From an uncultured Clostridia bacterium (GTDB lineage Bacteria; Bacillota; Clostridia; Oscillospirales; Oscillospiraceae), in assembly GCA_947367115.1 (NCBI GenBank), contig CANBCW010000016.1:1-38128 (forward strand): 38,128 nucleotides of DNA. Reading direction: 5' to 3'. The notes beneath the pieces were generated by a model. It did not search any database, had not been told where the DNA came from, and saw only the letters and a program-made list of their open reading frames with translations. The translations under genes and the position numbers were made by a program. Within the stretch, counting starts at the first letter, position 1; every line of letters starts with the position of its first letter. Positions 23,443-31,385 of the stretch are shown piece after piece.

Positions 23443-24756
23443 TTATTCCACAGTGACCGCGCCGGTCGCGGGATCGTAGGTAATGGTGTAAGTGCCGGGA
23501 TCGGCAGTAATATTGCCCATGCCTTCCGCGCCGAACCAATTCTCATTGGCAACCTTGCCGCCGCAGCCATAAGCAACCTTGAACGCGATCTTGTTGCCAG
23601 CCCAGTCAGCAGTCTCGCTTTCCGTAAAGGTAACTTCAAGCACATACTTGCCGTCCTGCTCGGTCATCTTGTAGGCAGTATTGTCCGCATTGACATCAGC
23701 CGCCCAGCCGCCGTTGCCGCAGGTGCCGACAACGTAGTAAGCAGGCTCTTCGGCAATAATCTCACCCTTCAGCTGAGGCTTGCCGTCCACCAGCTCCAGC
23801 TCAATGAAGATCATGTAGTGCCCTTCCTCCAGAACGATATTCTTGGAGTTATTCTCGCTGGAGTACCAGCCGTCCATAGCAGCGTTCTTGACACCAAACT
23901 CACCGCCGCCCTCAGGGACATCCGCTTCGCACCACCAGATCAGATCCTCGCCGTTGCGCTGCATATCCTGACCGGCCCAGTTATTAAAGGATGCCCACAG
24001 CTTCATGTCATAGGTAATGTCGAGGGTGGGCTTGGCATCCGCGTCGCCAATGCGCTCATAGGACAGCTTGCACAGGGACAGGGTCTCCGCGTCGGTCTTG
24101 AGGATCAGGCGGTACTTGCCGTCCTCCATAACCTGAATGTTCGCGCCGGAGTCAAAGGCGTTCTCGCCGCTGCACAAAACGGCAGACTCTGTCTTGTTCG
24201 CCAGGTGACCGGCGTCAATGCTGTTATTGTTGTCCCAGACATAGCCTTCACCGATGACCGCGATCTTAAATGCATCCCCGGCATACAGATTTACTTCGAT
24301 GGCAAAGGTGTTAAACTCTCCCTCTACAGGCTGCAGCAGGTAATCATCCTGAGGCCACTTCTTGCCCCAGTTGTTATCGGGGTAGCCGGTCAGAGAGCCT
24401 GCCAGCATCCAGGGACGCTCGTCCACAACACTGGACTGCCATGCAACAAAAACGGAGGTGTCGGCAGTGATGGGCTGTGTTGCGTCAAACTCCACCATCA
24501 GTGCGGGCGTGGCATAGAAGCCCTCCACGATATAGCCTTCCTTCGTCAGTTCAGGCATCGTCACGGTCTTTCCGTTTTCCACTTCTACAGTTTGCAGGAC
24601 AGTGGCCGCGTCACTTTCGTAGAAGGTGACCTTCCACTTGGCGGCATCGCCGCCGCTGGGATCTGTCTGCGCAGGGTCGCCTGTACAGGCGCAGGCCAAA
24701 ACCATGGTCAGAACCACAAGGCAAACGAGAAGCACTCTTGTCAGATTCTTTTTCAT
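23443..24756 (-). CDS. Surface lipoprotein with starch-binding-like modules
   Basis: A 437-residue lipoprotein: signal MKKNLTRVLLVCLVVLTMVLAC with lipobox VLAC. After it come a repeat domain of the InlB/Listeria-Bacteroides type (KVTFYESD...KTVTMPELTKEGYIVEGFYATP...TSVFVAW), then beta-sandwich segments with aromatic motifs (WMLAGSLTGYPDNNWGKKWP, LWASFNNWAGQDMQRNGEDLIWW, YYVVGTCGNGGWAADVN) that look like SusE/SusF- or X25-type starch-binding modules. No catalytic residues are evident. It is probably an alpha-glucan-holding surface protein that works beside the amylase and importer. The ATG at 24756 is set by AGGAGGT. The promoter is covered by a LacI-type operator, so it is a likely target of the neighbouring regulator. 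Confidence 0.8.
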   Translation of the reverse strand: MKKNLTRVLLVCLVVLTMVLACACTGDPAQTDPSGGDAAKWKVTFYESDAATVLQTVEVENGKTVTMPELTKEGYIVEGFYATPALMVEFDATQPITADTSVFVAWQSSVVDERPWMLAGSLTGYPDNNWGKKWPQDDYLLQPVEGEFNTFAIEVNLYAGDAFKIAVIGEGYVWDNNNSIDAGHLANKTESAVLCSGENAFDSGANIQVMEDGKYRLILKTDAETLSLCKLSYERIGDADAKPTLDITYDMKLWASFNNWAGQDMQRNGEDLIWWCEADVPEGGGEFGVKNAAMDGWYSSENNSKNIVLEEGHYMIFIELELVDGKPQLKGEIIAEEPAYYVVGTCGNGGWAADVNADNTAYKMTEQDGKYVLEVTFTESETADWAGNKIAFKVAYGCGGKVANENWFGAEGMGNITADPGTYTITYDPATGAVTVE

Positions 24757-24807
24757 TGTGTTACCTCCTGATAGATAAGAATTTGTCAGCGGCTTGATTT
24801 GTCCGTT

Positions 24808-24823
24808 ACTTAACCGCTTAAGT
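24808..24823. promoter_or_regulatory. LacI-type operator
   Basis: ACTTAACCGCTTAAGT has the form ACTTAA-n-CG-n-TTAAGT, the CpG-centred dyad typical of LacI-family sites (AAnCGnTT core). It lies right after the -10 box, over the start of transcription, 1.4 kb from the LacI gene. Confidence 0.7.
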
Positions 24824-24829
24824 AGCTTC

Positions 24830-24859
24830 ATTATATGGCACTTTTCGCCGCTCTGTCAA
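24830..24859 (-). promoter_or_regulatory. Promoter of the surface lipoprotein gene
   Basis: On the minus strand, TTGACA (24854-24859), an 18-nt spacer and TATAAT (24830-24835). Confidence 0.82.
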
Positions 24860-24954
24860 TCCCCTTTTTCATTTTCAGCGTTCCGTACAATTGCTGACAC
24901 ACAATTTTGTTCAACACATCCAGTTCTCCGGCCAAAGTGTGCCTGGACGCAAAA

Positions 24955-24976
24955 ACACCGGCTTGCCAGCCGGTGT
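24955..24976 (-). terminator. Orphan hairpin in a divergent intergenic region
   Basis: ACACCGGCT / AGCCGGTGT forms a 9-bp stem with a 4-nt loop. Five A residues at its left edge give a T-tract on the minus strand, so it reads as a minus-strand terminator. No gene feeds it from the right, where the amylase runs the other way. Otherwise 24860-25019 shows nothing recognised. Confidence 0.55.
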
Positions 24977-25019
24977 CAAATATTGTGTCAGTAAGGTATC
25001 ATCAATAGATTTCAAATGC

Positions 25020-25048
25020 TGGACAATTTCTATATAATTTGCTATAAT
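25020..25048 (+). promoter_or_regulatory. Alpha-amylase promoter
   Basis: TGGACA (25020-25025), a 17-nt spacer and TATAAT (25043-25048), then AGGAGGAT before the ATG at 25086. Confidence 0.72.
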
Positions 25049-25085
25049 TTTTCCATCCAATCATATAAACTCAGGAGGATATCCC

Positions 25086-27047
25086 ATGAAAAAACGCGTT
25101 TTCAGCATCATCGGCTGGATTCTGACGCTGGCGCTGATTGCGGCGCTGCTTCTGATTCCAACTCCCACACAGGTAAACGCAGCCCCTGCCACGTCAGCCA
25201 TTGATATTCAGGACGGTGTCACGCTCCACTGCTGGAACTGGTCTTTCAAGAGTATTGAGGACAATATGGAAAAAATCGCAGCTCTGGGCTACACTGCCAT
25301 CCAAACTTCTCCCATTCAGCAGGCTAAGCAGGCAACTGCCGGCTATCCCAGCAACGACTGGTGGGTCTACTATCAGCCCATGGGGTTCCATATCGATAAT
25401 AGCGGTGAAAGTGCCCTGGGCACCAAAGCCGACTTTATAAGCATGTGCGAAACCGCCCACCGGTACGGTATCAAGGTCATCGTAGACATTGTTGCCAATC
25501 ACATGGGCGACAACGGCGGCAATAACCTGGCCTCCACCATCATTGATGATCTGAAGAAGGATACCTCCTGTTGGCATGATTTCTCCAAGAACACAAATAA
25601 TTATTCTGACCGCTATGAAGTGACCCAGTATTGCATGGCAGGCCTGCCCGACCTGAACACTGCCAACAAGAAGGTTCAGAATTATGTTCTGGATCTCCTG
25701 AAGGAATGCATTGACGCGGGCGCTGACGGTTTCCGTTTCGATGCCGTCAAACATATTGAGACCCCCGATGACGGCAGCTTCGCCAGTGATTTCTGGCCCA
25801 CGGTAATCAACGGTGCCGTTTCCTACGCCCAATCCAGCCGCGGCATTACGCTGTACTGCTACGGCGAGCTGCTGGACAGCCCCGGCGGTTCCCTGTCTGT
25901 CAGCTCCTATACGAAATATATGAGCATCACCGATAACACCTGGGGCGACACCGTCCGCAACAGTGTCGTAAACGGAAAGAACGCCGGGGCTTACTCTTAC
26001 GCTTATCACAAGTATGCGGAGGCTTCCGACCTGGTGCTGTGGGCAGAGTCTCACGACACCTTCGCTGACGGCACCTCCAGCGGCACCACTGATGAAGCCA
26101 TTAACAAAACCTGGGCTTTGGTCGCTGCCCGCGCCGATGCCATGAGTCTGTACCTGGCTCGTCCGGCTAATATGTCCCAGACGCTTGGTACTGCCTCCTA
26201 CACCGGCTGGTCTTATGCCGAAGTCGCCGCGGTAAACAACTTCCATAATGCATTTGTAGGTCAAAGCGAGTATGTTTCCAATGAAAACGGCATTGCATAT
26301 GTGGAGCGCGGTACCTCCGGCGTGGTTCTGGTCAACTGCAAGGGCGCTGAGACTTCCGTCAGTGTCACCGCCAACGCTATGGCTGACGGCACCTATACCG
26401 ACCAGATCACCGGCAGCAGCTTCACCGTCGCTGGCGGAAAGATTACCGGCACCATCGGCAGCACCGGCATCGCCGTTGTCTATGCAGCCGATCCCTGCGG
26501 TCATACTTCCCACGATACTGAAGGCTTCTGCACGAGCTGCCTTGCCAATGTGGGGCACAGCTATGACGCAAACGGAAAATGTGCCTGCGGCGTAGTCGAG
26601 CTCGCAGACCGCATCATTTACTTCACCAACTCCGCTAACTGGAGCACCGTCAACTATTACTCCTGGTATACACCCGAAAATATCATTTCCGCTGCTTGGC
26701 CCGGCAGTGCCATGACGAAAGTTGAAGGCAAAATCTATTCCTGCACCGTCCCTGTAGATGCACCCAACATTATCTTCAATGACGGTTCCACCCAGACCGC
26801 CGATCTGACAGTCCCTGCCGACAAAAATATGTATGACTTTGCTACCGGCAAGTGGAGCACCTATCCTACCGAACCGGAGCCGGAGCCTGATCCCACTGTT
26901 CCGGACACACAGGAAACTCAGCCCGACAGTACCACTGACGACCCGAGCCAGCCCAGTTCCGTTTCCCCCATCGTTTGGGTCGTAATTGCCGTAGCTGTCA
27001 TAGCTGCAGCGGCAGTCGCGGTCATTCTAATCAAGCGTAAGCAGTGA
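25086..27047 (+). CDS. Secreted membrane-anchored alpha-amylase (GH13_28-like) with CBM26
   Basis: A 653-residue exported enzyme. It has a signal peptide (about residues 1-35), then a GH13 barrel close to B. subtilis AmyE: VIVDIVANHMG, nucleophile Asp219 in GFRFDAVKHIE, acid Glu261 in YGELLDS, and Asp324 in ESHDTFAD. The amylase C-domain ends about residue 470. A Cys/His-rich linker follows (CGHTSHDTEGFCTSCLANVGH, then CACG), then a CBM26-like module (YYSWYTPENIISAAWPGSAMTK...IIFNDGSTQTADLTVP), an acidic Pro/Thr stalk, and a C-terminal membrane helix (IVWVVIAVAVIAAAAVAVILI) with a KRKQ tail. It would cut starch at the outer face of the membrane. It has its own promoter and a strong terminator. 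Confidence 0.93.
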   Translation: MKKRVFSIIGWILTLALIAALLLIPTPTQVNAAPATSAIDIQDGVTLHCWNWSFKSIEDNMEKIAALGYTAIQTSPIQQAKQATAGYPSNDWWVYYQPMGFHIDNSGESALGTKADFISMCETAHRYGIKVIVDIVANHMGDNGGNNLASTIIDDLKKDTSCWHDFSKNTNNYSDRYEVTQYCMAGLPDLNTANKKVQNYVLDLLKECIDAGADGFRFDAVKHIETPDDGSFASDFWPTVINGAVSYAQSSRGITLYCYGELLDSPGGSLSVSSYTKYMSITDNTWGDTVRNSVVNGKNAGAYSYAYHKYAEASDLVLWAESHDTFADGTSSGTTDEAINKTWALVAARADAMSLYLARPANMSQTLGTASYTGWSYAEVAAVNNFHNAFVGQSEYVSNENGIAYVERGTSGVVLVNCKGAETSVSVTANAMADGTYTDQITGSSFTVAGGKITGTIGSTGIAVVYAADPCGHTSHDTEGFCTSCLANVGHSYDANGKCACGVVELADRIIYFTNSANWSTVNYYSWYTPENIISAAWPGSAMTKVEGKIYSCTVPVDAPNIIFNDGSTQTADLTVPADKNMYDFATGKWSTYPTEPEPEPDPTVPDTQETQPDSTTDDPSQPSSVSPIVWVVIAVAVIAAAAVAVILIKRKQ

Positions 27048-27056
27048 TCCATCGCC

Positions 27057-27093
27057 AAATGCCCTGCGTCCTATGGAACGCAGGGCATTTTTT
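27057..27093 (+). terminator. Alpha-amylase terminator
   Basis: AAATGCCCTGCGT / ACGCAGGGCATTT is a 13-bp perfect stem with an 8-nt loop, followed by a run of six T residues in total. Confidence 0.92.
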
Positions 27094-27127
27094 GGCTATG
27101 AAATACATATTCACCAAAAAGCAGCCG

Positions 27128-27156
27128 TTGCAGTATATTGGTATTCATAGTAGAAT
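27128..27156 (+). promoter_or_regulatory. Promoter of the iron-sulfur protein gene
   Basis: TTGCAG (27128-27133), a 17-nt spacer and TAGAAT (27151-27156), then AAAGGAG and the ATG at 27187. Confidence 0.65.
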
Positions 27157-27186
27157 GTAGTCATACAAATAAAGGAGAACACCGTT

Positions 27187-27873
27187 ATGATTCGAAAAAT
27201 AATTACCATTGATGAAGAAAAATGTACCGGCTGCGGCCTGTGCGCGGATGCCTGCCATGAAGGAGCCATCGGCATGGTGAACGGCAAAGCCAAACTGCTC
27301 CGTGAAGATTATTGCGACGGTCTGGGAGACTGTCTGCCGGCCTGCCCCACCGGAGCCATTACCTTTGAGGAGCGGGAGGCTCCTGCCTATAACGAAGCCG
27401 CCGTGCTGGCCTCTAAAAAGGCTAAGGAAGAAATAATCCCCTGCGGATGTCCCGGTACCGCCTGCCAGAGCATTCCAAATGACACGCCCGCCGGGAGCGC
27501 TGAAATTCCCAGCCAGCTGCGAAATTTTCCCATTCAAATCAAGCTGGTACCCATCAACAGTCCCTGGTTTGATTCTGCCGATCTGCTGATCGCCGCAGAC
27601 TGCACCGCCTATTCCTACGGCAGCTTCCATCATCAGTTCATGGGCAGCAAGGTAACACTGATTGGATGCCCCAAGCTGGACGGTATCAGCTATGCCGAAA
27701 AACTGACCCAAATCTTCACACATAACAGCATCCGCAGCATTACCGTCACACGCATGACCGTTCCCTGCTGCGGTGGACTGAGTTACGCGGTTAAGGCCGC
27801 GCTGGAGCAGAGTGGTAAGCACATTCCTCTGAGCATCGTCACCATCAGCCCGGATGGAAAAATCGTCAAGTAA
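27187..27873 (+). CDS. 4Fe-4S ferredoxin-domain protein
   Basis: A 228-residue cytosolic protein. The N-terminal 60 residues form a bacterial-ferredoxin-like domain. The first motif is complete (CTGCGLCADAC, CxxCxxCxxxC). The second is altered to C-x5-C-x3-CP (CDGLGDCLPACP), lacking one of the usual four cysteines. A middle segment has PCGCPGTAC, and the C-terminal part is an alpha/beta domain with VPCCGGLSYAVKAALE. Such stand-alone ferredoxin-plus-domain proteins are common in Clostridia and their electron partners are unknown. It is monocistronic, with its own promoter and a strong terminator. The CC and CxC motifs outside the ferredoxin domain may bind another metal. Confidence 0.85.
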   Translation: MIRKIITIDEEKCTGCGLCADACHEGAIGMVNGKAKLLREDYCDGLGDCLPACPTGAITFEEREAPAYNEAAVLASKKAKEEIIPCGCPGTACQSIPNDTPAGSAEIPSQLRNFPIQIKLVPINSPWFDSADLLIAADCTAYSYGSFHHQFMGSKVTLIGCPKLDGISYAEKLTQIFTHNSIRSITVTRMTVPCCGGLSYAVKAALEQSGKHIPLSIVTISPDGKIVK

Positions 27874-27886
27874 TTCGGCTTTGTTG

Positions 27887-27918
27887 AAAAAATCCTGTTC
27901 GATTGAACAGGATTTTTT
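27887..27918. terminator. Terminator after the iron-sulfur protein gene
   Basis: AAAAAATCCTGTTC / GAACAGGATTTTTT is a 14-bp perfect stem with a GATT loop. It can work in both directions and faces the minus-strand gene at 27980. Confidence 0.92.
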
Positions 27919-27979
27919 CTGAAGTTAGAACTCACTGCAGATATCGTAATATTGAGGCTCCTACTTGTCCTTGAAGGAG

Positions 27980-28576
27980 TTAAACCTCCCTGCGTTCCGC
28001 AAAATACAGTCCATACTGTTTGAGATGTTCTACCAAATCATAAACATCTTTCCCCTGATATTCATACCGGAAAGTTTCTCCCGGCGTATCGCTCGAAAAA
28101 TAGTCCCAAGCAGTTTTCAGATCCATTACTTCCCGGATATCTTGCATCTCGAAGAAACCAATATACGTTTGCGGTGTTCCAGTATAGATTGTGACAACAT
28201 TGTATTTCTCCACCAGAATCTCATTTGCCCCGGAATGGATGCCAATTCCGAAACTGCTCATCCCATCATGGATCAGCCATTCCCCGAATGTATCTAAAAA
28301 TGCAACGGCTTTTTCGGGAGTCAAACCGTCCAGATAATATACATCCTTGTGAAACGGCTGCGCGCCACCGGATTTCAACGCTGTTTCCTCCTTGGCATTC
28401 GTAGGTACTTCCAGAATGATAAAGCACAATTCATTATGGAGCTTAACAAAGCTCTCAAGAAGCGGCTGAATCTTCTCCGCGTTTACATTGGCTGCAAAAC
28501 CGGACGCAATACGCGTATATCCTTCATAGAGAACGGAGGGATCTTTTACTCTGCAGCCCTGAACCATATTCAGCAT
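27980..28576 (-). CDS. Hypothetical protein, not recognised
   Basis: A protein of about 198 residues if started at the ATG at 28576, which has GAGGTGAT 6 nt upstream; the frame is open further to 28633. No signal peptide, membrane helix or known motif is visible. The sequence looks like a compact alpha/beta protein with many aromatic and acidic residues (YYLDGLTPEKAVAFLDTFGEW, WDYFSSDTPGETFRYEYQG). The codon pattern and clean ribosome site argue that it is real. It ends near the terminator at 27887-27918. Its direction matches the metal operon to its right, but 181 nt separate them, so co-transcription is uncertain. No function is proposed. Confidence 0.7.
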   Translation of the reverse strand: MLNMVQGCRVKDPSVLYEGYTRIASGFAANVNAEKIQPLLESFVKLHNELCFIILEVPTNAKEETALKSGGAQPFHKDVYYLDGLTPEKAVAFLDTFGEWLIHDGMSSFGIGIHSGANEILVEKYNVVTIYTGTPQTYIGFFEMQDIREVMDLKTAWDYFSSDTPGETFRYEYQGKDVYDLVEHLKQYGLYFAERREV

Positions 28577-28757
28577 TTGTATCACCTCAGCAAAAATATA
28601 GCACAGAGGTAATCCGCGCGCAAGCTGGTTCACGATATAGTTTCGGCATAGTGATGTTATCTATATCGAGAATTACGCAGCTCTCCCCTGTAATCATTAC
28701 TTCGTCGACAGCAAGCACACTATCAGTATAATACGGTCACTTTTTCATTGCCCATCT

Positions 28758-29168
28758 CTATTCACCGTGGTGGCAATTTCCCTTTCCGCACCCATGGCCG
28801 CCACAGGTGTGTCCGCCCTCACCGTGCTCATGATCGTGATGATTGCATTTTACGTTCGGATTATATCCGAGAGTGCCGGCAAGAAGTGCTTCGACCGCAG
28901 CATCGCAAGAGCCGCTGACACCTCCATACAGCTTAATGCCTGCCTCGGCAAGTGCCATCTGTGCGCCACCGCCGATTCCGCCGCAAATGAGTGCGTCAAC
29001 TTTCAGATTTTGGAGGATTGCGGCAAGCGCGCCGTGTCCCTGACCGTTGGTATCAGCAACCGTGCTGCCTGCGATCTTTCCGTTTTCTACGTCGTAAATC
29101 TTAAACTGCTCGGCGTGACCGAAGTGCTGAAAGATCTGTCCGTTTTCATAAGTTACTGCAATTTTCAT
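28758..29168 (-). CDS. NifX/NifB-type FeMo-cofactor-like domain protein with His/Cys tail
   Basis: A 136-residue protein. Residues 1-105 match the dinitrogenase iron-molybdenum cofactor biosynthesis (NifX/NafY/NifB C-terminal) fold: MKIAVTYENGQIFQHFGHAEQFKIYDVENGKI, then ILQNLKVDALICGGIGGGAQMALAEAGIKLYGG. The family binds metal-sulfur clusters; no nif genes are present, so this is the general version often found in anaerobes. The last 25 residues (CNHHDHEHGEGGHTCGGHGC and KGNCHHGE) are very rich in His and Cys and should bind metal. It is the last gene of the operon with the ABC transporter and lipoprotein, 25 nt after the latter. The ATG at 29168 follows GGGAGATG. Confidence 0.88.
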   Translation of the reverse strand: MKIAVTYENGQIFQHFGHAEQFKIYDVENGKIAGSTVADTNGQGHGALAAILQNLKVDALICGGIGGGAQMALAEAGIKLYGGVSGSCDAAVEALLAGTLGYNPNVKCNHHDHEHGEGGHTCGGHGCGKGNCHHGE

Positions 29169-29193
29169 AATAGCATCTCCCTTATTTTTGATT

Positions 29194-30171
29194 TTACATT
29201 TCCCAACTGCCAAGCCAGTTTGCGAATTCCATATATGTGTCCTGCATTTCTGCGGCCAGTTGCTCGCCGTTTATAAGAGTATATACATAATCTTCGTTGT
29301 CAAACTCTTCTACGTATTGATACTCCTTGGTGTAATTTCCGTTTTCAAGCTCGGCCAGTGCTTTTTCAGCGAGCGCTTCCGCTTTGCGAACATTAGCAAC
29401 AAGATCGGCAAAGGCGGTCTTGTCTACGGCTTCAATTTTCGCTACGATAGAATCGAAATATCCCTCCTTGTAGCCGTAATTGTACTGTGCGCCATCGTTA
29501 TAAATAAAACGCTCCGCATCACTTGCATATAGATAATATCCCGGCTGTGCCACTCCGTTTTCATCGGTATAGCTATTGACATAATAGGTATTCCATGCGC
29601 AGAGGAAATTAACATAGTCGTACATGTTGTAAATGTCATTTACAACGTCTGTGTTAGCAATCTTTTGCCATAGAGCCATATCCTTGGAAAGATCCTCTGC
29701 CTTGATAATGGTATAGGTCGCATCCACAATCTTGCAGCAGAACTCATAACCGTACATATCGGTAAACGGCTTATCCTCGCTTTCGGATACCTCAAGGGTT
29801 CCAACAACCTGAATTGCCTGCGTCGTATAATTGAAGGAGTCTCCCTTTTTCGGATATATTTCCATCGTGTTGGAAAGCTGAGAGGTGTTAGGAACACAAA
29901 AGGGGCAGCTTTGATACGGCAGATTCATAAGGAACATAAACGAACCGTCGACGGGTGAGCTTGTTGCCATATAGCCGCTGATGGTAACGGTAGTACCGTC
30001 CAGCGTTTTCAGATAATCGTATCCCGAAGCCGCCTTGAAGCTAAGTTTGGTGACGCCCTCACCGTTAGGATCAATCGGCTCATCACCGCCGCTGCAGGCA
30101 GCAAAGGCGGAGATCATAACCGCAAGCATCAGAAGCACGGATACAAGTTTGAATATATTTTTTGTTTTCAT
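29194..30171 (-). CDS. Cys-containing lipoprotein of the ABC/metal module
   Basis: A 325-residue lipoprotein from the ATG at 30171: signal MKTKNIFKLVSVLLMLAVMI and lipobox FAAC. A TTG at 30186 with AAGGAT upstream is an alternative start that would overlap the permease end. The body begins with an OB-like segment (LDGTTVTISGYMATSSPVDG) leading to LPYQSCPFCVPN and EFCCKIVDA. The combination of 'GYM', a CxxC-containing loop and a following beta segment resembles the DUF3299-type proteins encoded with MacB-like ABC transporters. The C-terminal 130 residues are helical and acidic. The position after the permease gene suggests an extracellular, probably metal- or thiol-related partner of the transporter. 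The assignment to DUF3299 is by eye. Confidence 0.75.
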   Translation of the reverse strand: MKTKNIFKLVSVLLMLAVMISAFAACSGGDEPIDPNGEGVTKLSFKAASGYDYLKTLDGTTVTISGYMATSSPVDGSFMFLMNLPYQSCPFCVPNTSQLSNTMEIYPKKGDSFNYTTQAIQVVGTLEVSESEDKPFTDMYGYEFCCKIVDATYTIIKAEDLSKDMALWQKIANTDVVNDIYNMYDYVNFLCAWNTYYVNSYTDENGVAQPGYYLYASDAERFIYNDGAQYNYGYKEGYFDSIVAKIEAVDKTAFADLVANVRKAEALAEKALAELENGNYTKEYQYVEEFDNEDYVYTLINGEQLAAEMQDTYMEFANWLGSWEM

Positions 30172-30175
30172 AATT

Positions 30176-31384
30176 TTAATCCGCAATGCTATCCTTTCTT
30201 GACATACAGAATGTCCAAATTACAGTGGGAAGTACGCTGATAATGAATACAGCAAGAAGAATAACGAATTCCATCGGATATACCTTGGACATATTCAAAA
30301 CCACACCCATAGACTCGACATAGTCGTTCATGAACGACATACAAAGCCGTGATACGCCGAAAGCAAGCAACACCGACACCAGCCCCATCATGCTGTTCTG
30401 AATAATATAGAGCAGATTGATCTTCTTCATACTGATACCGATCAGGCGCATAAGGGATATTTCCTTTGCCGAGTGGTACATATTCAAAAGTGTGATAATC
30501 GAAATGATTATTATGTTCATAATGAGAATGACCGCACAAAGCACAAATACGATATATTTCGTATCGTCTGCATCGCTCAGTACGCCGCGCATAATGCTCA
30601 TGGGTTCGATTGCCTGAAGGGTATAGTTGTCACCGTCCTCCGTGGTAATGATCTTGCCGTCGTATTCCTCTACGAGCTGCATTGCAACGCCGGGATTCTT
30701 TGCTTTCACGATCACTGCGCATACCGTACCGTGCATATGCTGATGTTCCTCACCCTCGGCGTGCTCCTCCTCATGTTCCCCATGGTCGTGCATATCCCAG
30801 AGCGTTTTGAGCTGTGTGAATACAACATTATCGTAAGAGGAATGTGTTTCGGCAAGGATGCCTACTACAGTGATGCCTTGCGTATGTGTATCCGTACCAC
30901 TTGCCGAGTGGCTTGTGTAAATCGCCTCGCCGACCTCAAGATCGCAGTATTTGGCCACATTGTAGCCGACAACTGCCTGCATTGTGCCGGATGTATCGAA
31001 CATTTCCCCCTTCACAACTGCCTTCTGTTCAAGATAATCGGGAGTCGTTCCCACAACGCCATAGCCGTTATAATTGTCCGCCATAGCAAACGGAATAACC
31101 TTATCAACTCTCTGATCTTGCTGCAGGGAGATAACCACAGAATACGGTATCGTGCCGACAGGAGATTCGTTAAAGTACATCGTATTCATAGCCAGCTGCG
31201 TATTGCTTCCGGCAGGGCCAACGATTGCAGAATAGTACTGCGCGCCCGAGGTGATACCCTCGTCAACCTGGGTTGCTACGTTGAAGGCAAGTACGCCGAT
31301 ACCTGCGGAAATGACGATAGAAAGAACAATCAGAATAATCTGCACCTTTTTGATTGCCATGTTCTTAAATGCAAATTTCAGCAT
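30176..31384 (-). CDS. FtsX/MacB-type ABC permease with His-rich extracellular loop
   Basis: A 402-residue membrane protein with the four-helix FtsX/MacB layout: one N-terminal helix (VQIILIVLSIVISAGIGVLAF), a large extracellular domain of about 240 residues, then three helices (ILIMNIIIISIITLLNMY, NLLYIIQNSMMGLVSVLLAFG, FVILLAVFIISVLPTVIWTF). The extracellular domain contains MHDHGEHEEEHAEGEEHQHMHG, a 22-residue cluster of His and Glu (given here only as a description of residues near 203-224). That implies binding of zinc, iron, nickel or copper. Such permeases do not form a pore for nutrient uptake but drive mechanical work or export. It is paired with the ATPase 2 nt upstream. AGGAGGGGG precedes the ATG. 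Confidence 0.88.
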   Translation of the reverse strand: MLKFAFKNMAIKKVQIILIVLSIVISAGIGVLAFNVATQVDEGITSGAQYYSAIVGPAGSNTQLAMNTMYFNESPVGTIPYSVVISLQQDQRVDKVIPFAMADNYNGYGVVGTTPDYLEQKAVVKGEMFDTSGTMQAVVGYNVAKYCDLEVGEAIYTSHSASGTDTHTQGITVVGILAETHSSYDNVVFTQLKTLWDMHDHGEHEEEHAEGEEHQHMHGTVCAVIVKAKNPGVAMQLVEEYDGKIITTEDGDNYTLQAIEPMSIMRGVLSDADDTKYIVFVLCAVILIMNIIIISIITLLNMYHSAKEISLMRLIGISMKKINLLYIIQNSMMGLVSVLLAFGVSRLCMSFMNDYVESMGVVLNMSKVYPMEFVILLAVFIISVLPTVIWTFCMSRKDSIAD

Positions 31385-31385
31385 C

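Noticed and set aside
23407..24771. 454-codon plus-strand open frame
   Set aside because: It is antisense to the surface lipoprotein gene, which has a good signal peptide, ribosome site and promoter.
25194..26558. 454-codon minus-strand open frame
   Set aside because: It is antisense to the alpha-amylase.
28610..28757. Open minus-strand stretch of about 49 codons between the NifX-like gene and the hypothetical gene (contains VMITGESCVILDIDNI)
   Set aside because: It has a coding-like look but no ribosome site with a start and no family I recognise. It may be a gene remnant, but the evidence is too thin to list it.
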